DNA from: Hypoxylon rubiginosum
Lineage: Eukaryota > Ascomycota > Sordariomycetes > Xylariales > Hypoxylaceae
Length of the DNA: 64,000 nucleotides
Direction of reading: 5' to 3'
Assembly: GCA_902806565.1 (NCBI GenBank)
Contig: CADCXA010000026.1
Coordinates: 102,418-166,417 of the forward strand
Positions within the stretch are counted from its first letter, which is position 1; each line of letters starts with the position of its first letter. Both the position numbers and the translations under genes were made by a program. Shown piece by piece: positions 20,320-32,787 of the stretch. The notes beneath the pieces were generated by a model, which had not been told where the DNA came from, searched no databases, and saw only the letters and a list, made by a program, of their open reading frames with translations.

Positions 20320-23300
20320 TTATCGATGTCAATCGTGGAGAGCGTCGGCGCGGCGATAACCATTCAACCCTTTTTCGCCTTCTCTACTTGGGTATTACAG
20401 ACGTATGAACGGCCTATCATCGATATATGCAACGGAGAAATATACCGCCATACCACCGCGATGCTGACGACACTTTGTTGCCTACGCTAGTCTCGTGGAG
20501 TCATGGGCATGGGCGGACAGACTCTTTCCAAATAGCGATTCGATTCGAACGACGTTTGATCTAACCCGGTATCATATTTTACTGCTTATGATTTATCAAC
20601 ATTGCGCGCGCCCTCGGACTTTGGCGGACTTATTCGCTCACCCATGGCACCCATGGCGAGTTTTCCACTTCATCGCCATCCATCGATGGAATGCTCTAGC
20701 GTTTCCCCCCGACGGATCCGGTCCGTCGTCATCCAGTCTAGGTTTCTAGAATCCGCCCATTCATCTAGCTGCGCTTGAAGGGCATCAGTCTCGCTCAGTT
20801 TTCGAACGGTCCCAGGTAGCTCCTTATTGTGCCACGCCTTTTCCCCAGCTTCGCCTCGAGAAGTCTTAGCATTGACATTCGACAGGTTGTGGCGGAAGGA
20901 TGCGCAAGACCGATCCGAAAGCGCCCGAGCCATGGGAGTCAATATGTGAGACGTCCTCGACGTCAAGTCCTATACAACTAACTACCTTACATCGCTGTAC
21001 AATCGGGTGTCCTGTACGCCTATGTACCTTGCTTGCTCGCTCTTTACGGGATTATGCCTAATCGGAGGGCGACGAGACTCGAAGTGCGGGCAGCAATGGA
21101 ATAGATCTCAGCCATTCCTTGCGTCGTCATTTGGCAGCCTTGAAACAAGCAAGCAAGCAGGCACCAGGGCTCCGAGGTTCTCGAACGCCGGGTACCTACA
21201 TGCGATGAGTACCTCGCCTTCAATTAACTTTGCTGCCTGCGTACTGTTTTGAACCCAATTGGCACGGGAAGTCGATCAAAGTTGATTGTTTGTTCTTCTA
21301 GGGTCGCTGTCGATGCCTGCGACGTGTTTACGTAGTCCAATACGCGGACTCGACGGGTAAGCCAGAGCCCATCCGTCTTACAAATAAGAAGGTATAAGGT
21401 ATAGCATGCTGTCTAATTCAAATGGCCCACGGCAAAGCTATTCGTTCCTCAATTGGAACCCAATTGCCGGCATGGATGCTTCGTCTTAGCAAGGCCTAGC
21501 AAATAATGAAAACCCAAGCCAGAGCCTACCATATACGTATTTACGTTCAATTAGGTAGCTAGGCCTGTCCGCAAGTACCGAAGGACTATATTGTGTCAAC
21601 ACCAGCCGGGTTACAAGGACAGGTGCCTAAAAGACAATTGCCTAACCATCTCGTCAATCGCAGCTGAGTGGCCTTGAACGCTTCAGTCGGTCGATATTGG
21701 ATATCTAGAGAGCGTGGCTGGCTCTTTCGTGCTTATCGGGAGCGCCATACCCATACCGTTTTACCACGTCCAATCTCACTTTCTCCCAGACCATGGACTA
21801 CCTACATAGAACCATCCACATGACCTTCATCTTGCTAGACAGACGGCGCGAACCTTGGATGACGGATCAGCTCGCCTAGATCCGCCCTAGCCGTCTCTTG
21901 GAAGGCTTAGGCAGTTAGGATAGATACAGTTAGAGTAGGTGGGTGGTAGGTGGGCGCCCGTGTGGGTTGTCTTGGTCTTGGGGGTGTGTATCCAAGACAT
22001 ACGGTAACTAGCCTGCCTGCCTGCTAGCCAGCGTAGCGTAGCATTGGGCGCTACTATTTATGGTTATCCATCTTATCGTTATCTTTTATTGTTTCTACTA
22101 TTGTACTGTACTACATTGTAAGACATCCATCCATCAGATTGGTGATCACGCTTCTCTCATAAGAGGTTATCACTTGACCTCCCTCTCCTCTAGTATCCCC
22201 CCTCACACCGAGACAAGGTGGCGGTATCGTGGTATCGAGCCTGCGAGCGCAGTCAGGCGCTGGTCAGGATGGATTTTCCAAAGACGGTTGCCTGCATCAA
22301 TCCACTTTCACATGCCGATACCTACATACCTACATACCTACCTGGCAAGACCCTTACCATCTCCAACGTCTCATCCATTACCCCGCCAGCCCGCCCATCT
22401 GCCCATGCGCACAGGCGTGCGATAATGCAGCTGCGCATTATCGTATTATCGATAGACCTAGGACTGAGGGGTCAAGATGTTTCATCGTCCTTGAATAGTC
22501 CCACGTCATAGCTCCTTATCCCCCTATCCCATCACGAGCCAGGGCGACGACTATGTAATCCAACTAAATCCTGTTTAGATCCTCTTCCAAGAACATCTTA
22601 TTTTGACAATGAGCGGCTCCGGCTATGGTCTTCCTGTAGCCTGTAGTCTATAGTCCAAATCCTGTCTTTCTACCCAACCCCATTCCCCCATTCCAGATAC
22701 TCCTTCACGTCAAAGCGTCAAAGCATGGGCATCTTAGACTCCACGCCCTACGGACGAAGGGATTTCCATCATTCCTGCTTACTTACCTACTTCAAAGCAT
22801 CCCCTCATCCTCACGTAATCCCCCGCTTCGGCCCGTATCAGTCCCATTGACTCGGGTCTGGCTTCTGCATTCCCATGCCGTCACAATATTGGAAGCCCCT
22901 TAAAGGACCCTTCCTACATGGGGCCCGGTGGGCATCCAGGCATCTAGGGGTCTTGTCCTAGTCCAATACCAAATCTTGCGGAATATCACAGGGTCTAGCA
23001 CGTATTGGCTTTGACGGATGGTTTCAATCCCACTGCCGTTTTCAGCAGGTCGAAAAGTAATAGTCTGCTCGGATCTTGTAATTCCCAGGAAGCATGCTTT
23101 TTCCTTTGCGGGCCGTGTATAGCTTCTCTCTAGTCTTCTCACAAAACGATAGTAGATCATTAGCGTCGACGAGCCTCGTACCACGCCGTACATGGCTGCC
23201 ACGGTAGCTCGCAATATCCCGCCCGTTTTCGGCTTCGTTCATCCCGCCCAAACTCGGATAGCTTGTGGGCTGTTGGTCATTTTCTTTCCTTACCTACCTG

Positions 23301-23749
23301 CCTGTGTCACCTACATATCACTGTGCTCAGGATCGTCGGTAGTCAGCAAAAGTCCCGTCGGCCGCCCAATGGAGCGTTCCGATTATGCGCCTATGTCAAC
23401 TCGGTCCGTATCGTGTCGCGCGAAAGATCATCTCGACAATGTGAGAGTTACTACGTAGGGTCGCACGATGTCTTGGTCAGATGACTCAATTTCGCCAGGG
23501 AGGAGATGAGTCCGCCGGCTGTACGTATTTATGCACATTCCCGTTTGCTAACTGTTCCCGAATCCATACAGTAAGTAGGTAGTTTCCGGGTCTCTAATCT
23601 CAAAGTCACCTTGTTCCTATGCAACCACAAGGCTCCGTTCACCTTTAAATAGCGCCGTACCAGCCAATATCCTCCGCTCGGCCTTATATGTTCAGAGGTC
23701 AGCAACTCGCAAGCTTTTTGGAGCCTTTTAGAGCTTTTGATACGATACC
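20320..23749. other. Gene-poor 3.4-kb region
   Basis: Open frames on both strands (up to ~120 codons at 22060-22425) overlap one another and show no recognisable domains. CTAC/CCTA-rich short repeats occur at about 21935-21960 and 22318-22345. Nothing here supports a gene call, though a small lineage-specific gene cannot be excluded. Confidence 0.45.
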
Positions 23750-24292
23750 ATGGCAGCCTCACGCTGGAAAAGCACGCTCTATCCATCGGAGCAGTTTGTC
23801 GAAGCCTGCGGAGCGGTCGTGTTCGACACCTCTACCGATCCTAAGCGAGTCCTCCTGCTATATGAAGGGGCCTGTGACGAATGGCTACTACCAAAAGGGA
23901 GGCGTAACTGCAACGAGTCTCGCAAGGAGGCGGCCATCCGAGAAGTTCGTGAAGAGTCAGGCTGCGCAATTCAACTACGCCCGATAACTATGAACACGCG
24001 AGCCCCGTCCGAATTGGAAGCCGCCGACGTCAAAGACGAGCCTCGGGCCTACGACAGCCTGACGGAACCCTTCATGCTAGATGTTCGAGACTTAGGCAAC
24101 AGCAAAGGTGTCAAGCTGGTTTGGTGGTTCGTCGCAGAACTTGGCGGCGTGCAAGGGGACGGGGAGGCACAATTCAGACCCGAATTCGTCCAATGTGACA
24201 GAGCCGTGGAGCAGTTGACATTCCAGAAGGACCGCGAGGTGCTCGGCAAGGCCCTGGAGATCATGGAGCGTTCAACTAATGCGAGCACATAG
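23750..24292 (+). CDS. Nudix hydrolase
   Basis: 180 residues, single exon, ATG in good context (ACCATGG). The Nudix box is complete and canonical at residues 50-72: G-x5-E at 50-56, seven residues, then REVREESGC at 64-72, supplying the Mg2+-binding glutamates 65, 68 and 69. The preceding strands (ACGAVVFD at 19-26, EWLLPKG at 44-50) are typical. Size and the AACGAVVF-like start resemble fungal Ap4A/diphosphoinositol-polyphosphate-type hydrolases (Aps1/DIPP-like), which cleave nucleoside diphosphate-linked or inositol pyrophosphate substrates. The exact substrate cannot be read from sequence. Confidence 0.9.
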   Translation: MAASRWKSTLYPSEQFVEACGAVVFDTSTDPKRVLLLYEGACDEWLLPKGRRNCNESRKEAAIREVREESGCAIQLRPITMNTRAPSELEAADVKDEPRAYDSLTEPFMLDVRDLGNSKGVKLVWWFVAELGGVQGDGEAQFRPEFVQCDRAVEQLTFQKDREVLGKALEIMERSTNAST

Positions 24293-26180
24293 ACTATTGG
24301 CATGTGGCGTACTATTAAATCGTGAGGGGCGAGCTAAATTACTAACGTTTGATACCATCTAAGACATCTTCAGCCATTAGAATACAAGGTCTTACTAAAA
24401 TGATGAGGCATATTTTGAAAGAGATATCTGGATCGATCTTTTAACTATTGGTTCTTTCTTTTATCTAAATATGACAACCCTTTGTCGTCAAAACTTGGTC
24501 ATGTCGGAGGAAACTCCGCAAACTCTGCTTGGGTTGCACTGTACGGGCAGGATATTCAGGAACCTTCAGCCCTCGAGTGGCGTTGTTACACTATCCTCAC
24601 TCGGTAGATGCGCACACTTCTGACCCGTCATGTGACTGTCATGCGACTGAGGGGGATGTCAGAGAAAGATAGTCGGGATAGTCGGGCGGCAAGTCATCCC
24701 ATTGGGAGAAAATGAGAGGAAGGATTCCGCGCGACGGTCCGCAGGTACGTTAAAATACTAAAGCTTCGAATTCCCCCTCTCTGCTCCCCAGTCTCCTATT
24801 CTCTTAGACGCGAGGGTGGGGGCCGTTTTGCCAACATCTTTTTCCCAACTTCCCTCAACACCAAGAGCTTGGAGGGAACCTTATACCATAGAAAGGCTCG
24901 CCGCTCTTATCGGTTGGGCCTTCCTGCATGGGCACAAATGTAAGGGTCGGGAACGTTGATTGCTACCTACCTACAGTACCAGGTAAGGATTGAGTAATAA
25001 TCAGGTCGACACGGAGCGTGGCTCAAGTAGCTCTCGCTACTACTACGCCTTTGTTACTTCGTTAGGCTTCGAGGTACCAGGTACGTATAAACCATTATAG
25101 AATAAAGTAACTTTTTACAGGAAAACAATACAAATAGGGTTTAGAGAGGGTTAATCCACGTTGTGCATGATTGATGTTTTCTTAAAAAAGAAGGGGGGGA
25201 AACGCAATGGCCAGCGAGCCCGAACTCCGGAGAGCCTGACGAGGAGTAGAGATTAGGTAACAATAACCTGAATCCTTGAGGATTGGCCTGATACGATTAC
25301 ATTTGTTACCTAGTAACGTTCCATTACCGGCTCTGGATGTGGGATGGGTTCAACTATGTGCTACGGTGCTTTAACAGACAGATTCCAGACAGTATAGTCA
25401 CACTTGTAAAGTATATCACAACAATGATAAAATTATAGCAATATTACAAGTAAATTGACAGCCTGACATGTGAAAATCTCACGGAAGTTCTCTAGATGAA
25501 TACTAATTCCCAAACCTCATATTCGAAATTAGACTCTAGAATGTAGGGTTTCACCTGTTATGCTATGATGCGAACAAAGCGACGGCGCAATAACCTTGCG
25601 GGAGAAGCTATGAATCTAACTGCTGAGGGTTCTAGGTGTACATACTAGAATAGGTCGTCTGTGCTCTTGTCTTAGGCTCAACCCCTATCCACCCGGATCC
25701 CTGGTAGGTTCTATATCTACCCTGATACAATTCGGCATATCAGATGAATATCCCGACGTAGTTTCAAATTAATCCTCTTTGAAACTCATCTACTTTAATA
25801 ATTTAACACATCTCTAGAGTGTTCTCTATTGGCGAACAATGTCGACCATATCAAGGGAGGAAAAGGGGGTATCGGGGGACCCCTGTTAGCTGGATAGTAG
25901 CTGAGATATATATTTGACCTGAACTAACCCAGATATTCTTTCTCTCTCCTATTAATTCGTTCGCGCCGACTAAATGTTCAAGTACAAAGTAAATGCATCA
26001 CTTTAAGAAACGAGATTCCCTCCTCACTACAGTCCGCGCTTGCGCGTAGCACGACACGCAATCTGCGCCATTCCATACACGCAAGAGACCTCAGCAAGAT
26101 AAACCACGCAACACTCATTTTCACGCCCTCCAGAGAGGCACCGTCTCGCTTCTGCTGCGAACTGTCCTCCTCTCCTTCTC
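24293..26180. other. Intergenic, no gene seen
   Basis: 1.9 kb, moderately AT-rich, with no open frame of note. Confidence 0.6.
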
Positions 26181-28165
26181 CTAGAAACCCTCCTCCTTAC
26201 CGCGTCCGTCCACCTCCTCGCTCCCGGTAACCCTAACCAACAGCCCGCGGCCCCGGGGGAACCCGGCGAACCACTCGTGGTACGGCACCCAGTCGTCGTC
26301 GGCGGCGTCGGGGAGGTGGCGCATCTCGAACCCGGCGCCGGGCCCGAACAGCCGCGCCACGGCCAGGTACGCGTCGATGGTGGCCAGCTCCGCGCCGAGG
26401 CACAGCCGCGCCCCTCGCCCCCACGGCTGCAGGTGCCGCCGCAGCCGCCGCCGCTCCTCCGGGGACGCGTCCGACCACCGCTCCGGCAGGAACGCGCGTG
26501 GTCGCTCGAATATGCGGGCGTCGTGGTGGGTGTCCTGCGTCGTCGTCGAGATCGTCGTCTGTAGGAGGAGGAGGAGGGCTACCGTTAGAAAATGAACTTG
26601 CTTGTGCGGGAGGGGGGCCATGAATTATGTAGCAGGATCAGAAATTTACGTGCGTGAAGAGGGCAGTTCTAAGCTGGATGGGAAAGGTAGACAGGGATGA
26701 AGGTAAGACTCACCCCGCGAGGAATCACCCACTGCTTGTACCTTAAATCCTGGTCCTCGCAGACGCGCGGCAGCCGGCTGGGCGTCGGGTTGGCGAGGCG
26801 CAGGCCCTCGTTGATGACCCCGGCGAGGTACGGCAGCTCGCGAAGCTCGGCATACCCCAGCGGGCCGCCCTTGGCGCCCTCGGCGGCGTCGCCCAGCTCC
26901 CGCCGCAGCTTCCGGAGCATGGCGGGGTCGGCCAGCAGGCGGCTCGCGATGCAGACGAGCGTCGTGGCCGTGGTCTCGGTGCCGGCCATGATGACGGACC
27001 GGGCCTCGGAGAAGAGCCGCGGGAACGTCTTCTCCGCCGGCGGCAAGGCCGAGGCCACCAGCGTCTGCACCATGTCGTACGGGCTGCCCGGCGCCGGCTC
27101 CGGCTTGTTCATCGAGCGCTTGACGCAGCTGGTCATGGTCTACATTCGTCGTAGATAGAGGTAAGCTCACGTATTCTCGTGTATCCGTTCAGGGGGGGCG
27201 AGGCAGTTTAAAGAAATCGACAGCACCGGGGGTCATAAAATGGGTAGATGCAGAACATTTAGGAGCGAGACTCACGTCCTTCATCCACTTGACCCGACCG
27301 AACGCCGGATTCATCTTCTTGGCGACGCTCTCCGGGAGGCTATGCAGCAGCGGCAGCAGCAGACCGAACGTGTGGCGGCTCCACGTGCCCGTCTTGACGA
27401 CGGTCCGCACGCTGAGGTTGAACTCGCGGTCAAAGGTGGGCTCGTCGAGGTGGCCGAAGGGGGCGCCGAACGCGAAGCCCGTGGCGACGTCGGTGGCGAG
27501 GCACCGGAATGCGTCGCTCAGGCTTACGACGCGGCCTCCTTCCGCGGCGGCGGCGGAGGAGCGCAGGCGGGCGCACAGCTTGTCGACCTGGGCGACGATG
27601 GTGGGCATGTAGCGCTGGATGTTAGCGGAGGAAAAGTACACCTGCAGGGGCCCGCGGCGCAGCTGGTGGAGGGCGTGCGACTCGGCGACGTTGGTGCTCG
27701 GGAACTTGCCGAAGAAGCGGAAGTAGAACCACGGCGGCTTCGACGCCCGCGCCGAGTACTTGTATACCGCGTTCCAGGCCGGGTCCGCGATGTGTACCTC
27801 CCACGGGTTGATGCGGACGATGGGGCCTGCGTTTTTAAAGTGGCGGAATTATATCAGCAGTGTTTCCTCCTATATCTAGGGGCTTCATGCTGGGTAGGGT
27901 TGACGACGAAAGGGGACCTGTGCGTACCGTAGCGCTGGTGCATTTTCTCAATCTCGACCCAATACCTCCCACCGCCATCTTTGATGCACTGGTAGTACGC
28001 TTCGTAGAGCCCGGTGGAAGCTGCCAAGACAGGCCCTGGGAAGCGAGCCAGAGGATGAAGGGTAAGTCGATAGAGGACCACCGAGAGAGCTAATAAGCAT
28101 GAGATCAAGAGAAGATATGCGAATATGTACGAGCCGCTCAGGCCGTACGGCCACAAGAGATTCAT
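26181..28165 (-). CDS. Cytochrome P450 monooxygenase
   Basis: Four exons on the minus strand: 28165-27928, 27826-27276, 27139-26714 and 26558-26181. All introns are GT..AG and all phases agree, giving 530 residues. Residues ~12-33 form the N-terminal membrane anchor of an ER P450, followed by a Pro-rich hinge ([14 protein letters not shown]). Further motifs: I-helix AGTETT at 315-320, ExxR as EGLR at 374-377, PERW at 430-433, and the heme loop [10 protein letters not shown] at 451-460 with Cys458 as the axial ligand. The usual Phe of FxxGxRxCxG is Trp451. Overall it resembles fungal trichodiene-oxygenase/benzoate-hydroxylase-like P450s of secondary or xenobiotic metabolism; the substrate is unknown. 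It is followed 1.4 kb upstream by a LaeA-like methyltransferase on the same strand. Confidence 0.9.
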
Positions 28166-29530
28166 GTTGGTGGTAGGTCTCGAAGCAGCTTCCTGGGGAC
28201 CAGAGAACTTCTACCCATTGTTGGCGAGCGAGAACCTGGCCGCATGTTTTAAGCAGAGGCCCGCGACGTTTTAAGCCATCCTCCTCAACCTCGGGTATCT
28301 CCTATGCGCCTTGTCAATAGCATAGTGATCATAGATCTAGCTGTCAGATCAAACGCAAGACCACGTCTAGACTACCACGTAATGTAAGGTCATTCGAGTC
28401 GCAACAACTGAACAACAATCTCTACCTATCTCTTAGAGAATCCATTAAGCTCTTAGCCTAGACGTAAATCAACGTCCAACTTATGTGCTGATCACTTGAA
28501 AGAAGGGACGAGATAGAGTTAGCCTCGGTCGTCTACCGAATTTTGCATATTAGTCCTGGCATAGGAGAGCTTTGAAATGGCCGACCTATCTCCGTGATAA
28601 TGAAAGAGTTGTCCACGTGTCTTACGCGTATGTTACAAGTCGGTATGGAATTTAAAACCAATATTCAAGAAGCCAACAAAGAAACATCTTAAGGTTACGA
28701 TAATCCTGTGCTACAAGTGACGTACGTATTACTACCACCCGTTGCGTCCTTTATATGAAAACACATAAAAATTCATATTCTGGAGTTTGGGTTCCTGTCC
28801 TAACATCCTCTACGTGTAGTCAGGATGCAACAACTTTGCCATTTGATTTTTACCCCTGAAATCGTGATGTATAGGCCCCCTGAAGGGCCATATGTCAGTC
28901 TAATACAAGTCTGCGCCGAAGTTGAAGGTCCCCCGAAACCTAGAGTTGTTAGCCATGCACGTAATGCGGCGGGAATAAAGTTTTAAAGCTAGAGTTTGCG
29001 GCTTCGTCCGAACTAGTCGTCAGAGACGTTTAATTGAGGTCTAATTGGAAAATGCTTTCATTATGGCGGGTAATGGATTAGGTAGAATGCTGGTTTGAAG
29101 CTGTCACTTTCACCCCTTTTGAAAGGCTGCATGTTATGAATCACCTCGAGTTTATTTATATTAGAGAATATCATGTAGAATAGCTACAACGATGGAAGCG
29201 AGTGACAGTGATACCGTGCCTCGTAAGACATCTCATAATACAATATAATAGTCATGACATTTGTACCTTCAAATTGACTTTTGTATCTTCCCCATTTCCT
29301 GGTGTACAGATGGCTATTACATGAAGTACCTGGGTATGCAAAGAAAAGAGAGGTCTTGAGGCAAAACATATATTTCCTCCCCCTTATGTACAGCCTATTA
29401 TCACCTACGCAGTATATACCTTTGATATACTTTTGATCTCCTTCCACCAGAAAACACAGATGAGTATCCTGTCATATATATGAGTAAAATCAGATGAAAA
29501 GGGAGCGTATGGATCATCTGCCCGACTTGC
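28166..29530. other. Intergenic, no gene seen
   Basis: Promoter side of the P450 and 3' flank of the methyltransferase. No protein-like frame. Confidence 0.6.
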
Positions 29531-31216
29531 TCAGGCGCTTGCGGTCCCCGGCTTCCGGCCGAATACGTATCGACACTTCATATAGCTGTGGATTCTCTTA
29601 TTCTTCAGGTCCTTCCGCATGTACGCCAGGAACTCCTGGTATCCGGGCGCGTTCTCGCCCATGACGGTGTTCCATAGGAATAGGGTATATCCTTCGACGT
29701 CGTTCAGCATGGTTAGTTGGACGTACTGTCCAACCTCTTGGAGTGTCTTGTCCTGCGGCCATCCGCCGATAGGGAACTGTAGCATTTGTCAGGGACGTTA
29801 GTATGATGCAAATTGTACGGAATGGAGACGGCAAAGACCAAGTATGAATGTCATTCGTAAGAAAAACTAACCTTATAGGTGTACGACTGGATATCCTCGA
29901 ATCCGGCTGCCTCGAACGCCTTTACCTGGACGTCGTCCTGGATGGGCTGGAAAGTGACGCCGAGCTTCTTGCCGGCGGAGCGATATAGCATGTTCCAGAA
30001 AAGCTCGATGGAGGAGTCGGGAGCGATAGTGTTGTCGTCGCTGAGCATCTCGGCGTCGGCCTCACAACTCTGTACCCAGCCACCGGGCTTCGTCACCCGG
30101 TACGCCTGCCGAAACAGCTCGTTCCAATCCGCGATCGCTCCGAACAGGTATCGTATGTGCACGAAGTCGAAGGTGCCATCCTGCCACGTCCACGGCTGCG
30201 TGCAGTCGTCCAGCTCGAACTTGACGTTCGGCGGCACCCACAGCGGCTGCGTGGGTGACAGGTCCGTGCCGATCACTTCGGCGTTCGGGTACTGATCCGC
30301 GAAGTCACTGTCCGCGGCTTCTCGTAAGCAAAAGGGGACGTAGATCCTGATACTGCTCATATACGTACATAGCCCATATTCCTGAATCATGGGTTAGAAC
30401 GTTACCTCCGATTATCTCATTTTGCGGGGGGTTTTAGAACTCACCTGATCCTGTTCCGATATCTAGCACTTTCTATTATGACCATCAGCATCACCTGCAT
30501 TTACGAATATACGCATTCGTCACGAAAGGGGCACGGATTGAACAAACCTCCACGTTGTCTGGGATCGGCGCAAGGAAGATCTTGTCTCCTAACAATAGGG
30601 TCAGGTAATGATGCCTATTGACGAAACCGATGTGTTAGTAGCAGCATCTTGTGACTTAATTAGGTCGTTTATCGACCCGAGCTCTCGAGCTAGTTTGACT
30701 TGCCGAAACAGACGCTGATTGATCTTAGAAGGGTCGTTACGTACGTGATGTCTTGCGATTGGAGCTGCTGCTCATCGTTTGGGGTGAAGTACTTCGAGTT
30801 GTGCTTCTCGCTATGATACGTCCGTCCCTGGATTGTCCGATACTCCATAATACTCGCCGTGATCGAGTTGGTGCTACTCGCTCTGTTGAAGTGTGTTAAC
30901 AGCAGCTATACATTACCATCCTCATTTCTAGGGTAGGCTGTCAAATGAAAGTAGGGGTAGACTGACGCATCGTCCCCCAGCGCTGAATCCGAGTCTGCCA
31001 AGGCATCGTCATCGTCGTCCTGTGAGTTGGAGCAGAGAAGAGTTAGAAAATAGCTTTTACTCGACGGCTTCACTGCGAATCGTATCGTACCCCGGGGCCC
31101 TCCGAATCTGGAGCGGCGACAAGTTCAACCTGCTGAGGCACCACATGCGCACTAGGGCTGCCGCCGGCGCTAGTAGGACTGGCGGCCGCTGCGGATGTCG
31201 ATGGTTGATCCGCCAT
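29531..31216 (-). CDS. LaeA-like SAM-dependent methyltransferase
   Basis: Eight exons reconstructed from consensus splice sites with all phases consistent: 31216-31091, 31019-30967, 30882-30745, 30614-30548, 30472-30445, 30381-30369, 30307-29872 and 29776-29531. The product is 368 residues. Residues ~1-65 are an Ala/Ser/Asp-rich disordered leader ending in the acidic DDDDDALADSDS. A characteristic YRTIQGRTYHSEK segment follows. SAM-binding motif I is VLDIGTGSGIWAIDFAD at 130-146, then VIGTDLSP (motif post-I), DFVHIRYLFG, and KPGGWVQ (motif III). This is the TAM/LaeA-type family abundant in filamentous fungi; LaeA itself is a global regulator of secondary metabolism, but most paralogues have no known substrate. 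Exon 6 is only 13 nt and carries part of motif I. The last intron has a textbook TACTAACG branch site. Confidence 0.9.
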
Positions 31217-32787
31217 AGCAATTTATTTATCGTGGCTCGGCTCTCACGCACACACACTGACACACACACACTTACTTGGGTTCAGTTTAGCTTAGCTTCG
31301 GAAAAAGGGCACACGACATACATATATGGCTTTGAGTTACGAACTGGGTTTAGGCGATTTCTCGAGAACAAAAAAAGGAGCTCCCTAGGTAAAATACCTC
31401 AGACGGTAGGGCTTCAAAAAAATGCAATTGATATCCAAAATTACGATTCGAATATACAGGAAGCAACACCAGGTAGACTTCCTTGAGCGGAGATTAAAGA
31501 ATGAAAAAAAAGAGGGAAAAAATGGTCGAAAAATGAGGTCGCCCTTCTTTTATCTTCGTCTGAAGGTTTAATGCAGTAGGGATGTCCCAAGACGAGCTGG
31601 GCAAGACATCCCCCCAGACGGCCCGTAGCGGGGTCATGTATGTACCTATTACCTATTCAAGGGTTCGCGCGCGGGAATAGCCCAAGCCGTTGGCCACTGA
31701 AGGTGCCTAGTGGCAGTGGATCCTCGACCGCGAATGTTATGTAGGCCGTAGAAAAAGGGTTGGTTTCGACGAGGCGGTCAGCAGAAGGGCCGTTACATTC
31801 ATTGCTATGCTATATTTGCGTATGCAAAGATGGCGACTTATCTAATGGAGTAAAAACGTGGCTGGGTGGAGAGACAAGGGGATTTTTGGAGACCAGTAGA
31901 GACCGATCTTTGGATATATATGTATGTCCATGTATAATAAATCTTGCACGTAGATATATATATGTACGACTAGTCGGCCAGCTCTTTGCCTGCTTATTAG
32001 CTGACTGAGCTACATAGCGGAGGGTTTGAACCCCTAATAACGATCGACCGCATGTTCATAATACTTGTTCGAGAAGCTAGTCTATTCAAATTATCAACAT
32101 CACCTAGCTTGATCGGGGTTTGTCAACCATATAGAGGTCACATATGTATAGGAACATATCTCCGGGGCGGTTGGCTCGGAGTCGTGCCGCCTGCCTGCTT
32201 AGAAGTTATATGCAAGCTCGATACTATGTGTGAATGACTTGCCGGTAGCAGTTTAGTCGACCCCTCTAGTTTAGGTACCTAGTTTGCTTGCATATAAAGT
32301 CGTTTGACACGGATACGGCATTGTTTGGGCTTCGTGACACCTCAGCCCTTCGGCCCGCGTAAGGCATACGGATCATTCCGGGACTCGGCTCGAGGCATAC
32401 GTGGAAATGCGGGAGCATACATAAAGCATATGTACGCTGATACGTCTAGTCAACTTTCCCATCTATCTTAAACAAGAAGGTCACACGAAGCCTTGATCGA
32501 TGATCCTGCGTGACCTTACTGTCGAACAACACTTTCTCTAATGTAATACGTCATTCCAGAAATCTATAAGGGAGTCTATGGTGAAAGTCTTGGACAATGC
32601 GCAGTAAAGGATATGGACGAGACTTGCTAAAAATCAACGTATCCGTATTGTGGTAGCAAATGAATCCGCCATTCTTCGAGACACCTTTAATGCAGTCGCA
32701 ATTGGTCCAAGAAGTAAATGATTAATATTGTACATTGCTCATCATGCCTTAAACTCCCCGTCTATTGTACTGTTTTCTTCCCTCCCT
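31217..32787. other. Intergenic, no gene seen
   Basis: Contains a (CA)n-like tract at about 31247-31273 just upstream of the methyltransferase start. Open frames are short and unremarkable. Confidence 0.55.

Noticed and set aside
20670..20966. 98-codon minus-strand frame
   Set aside because: Overlaps an equally plausible plus-strand frame and has no recognisable content.
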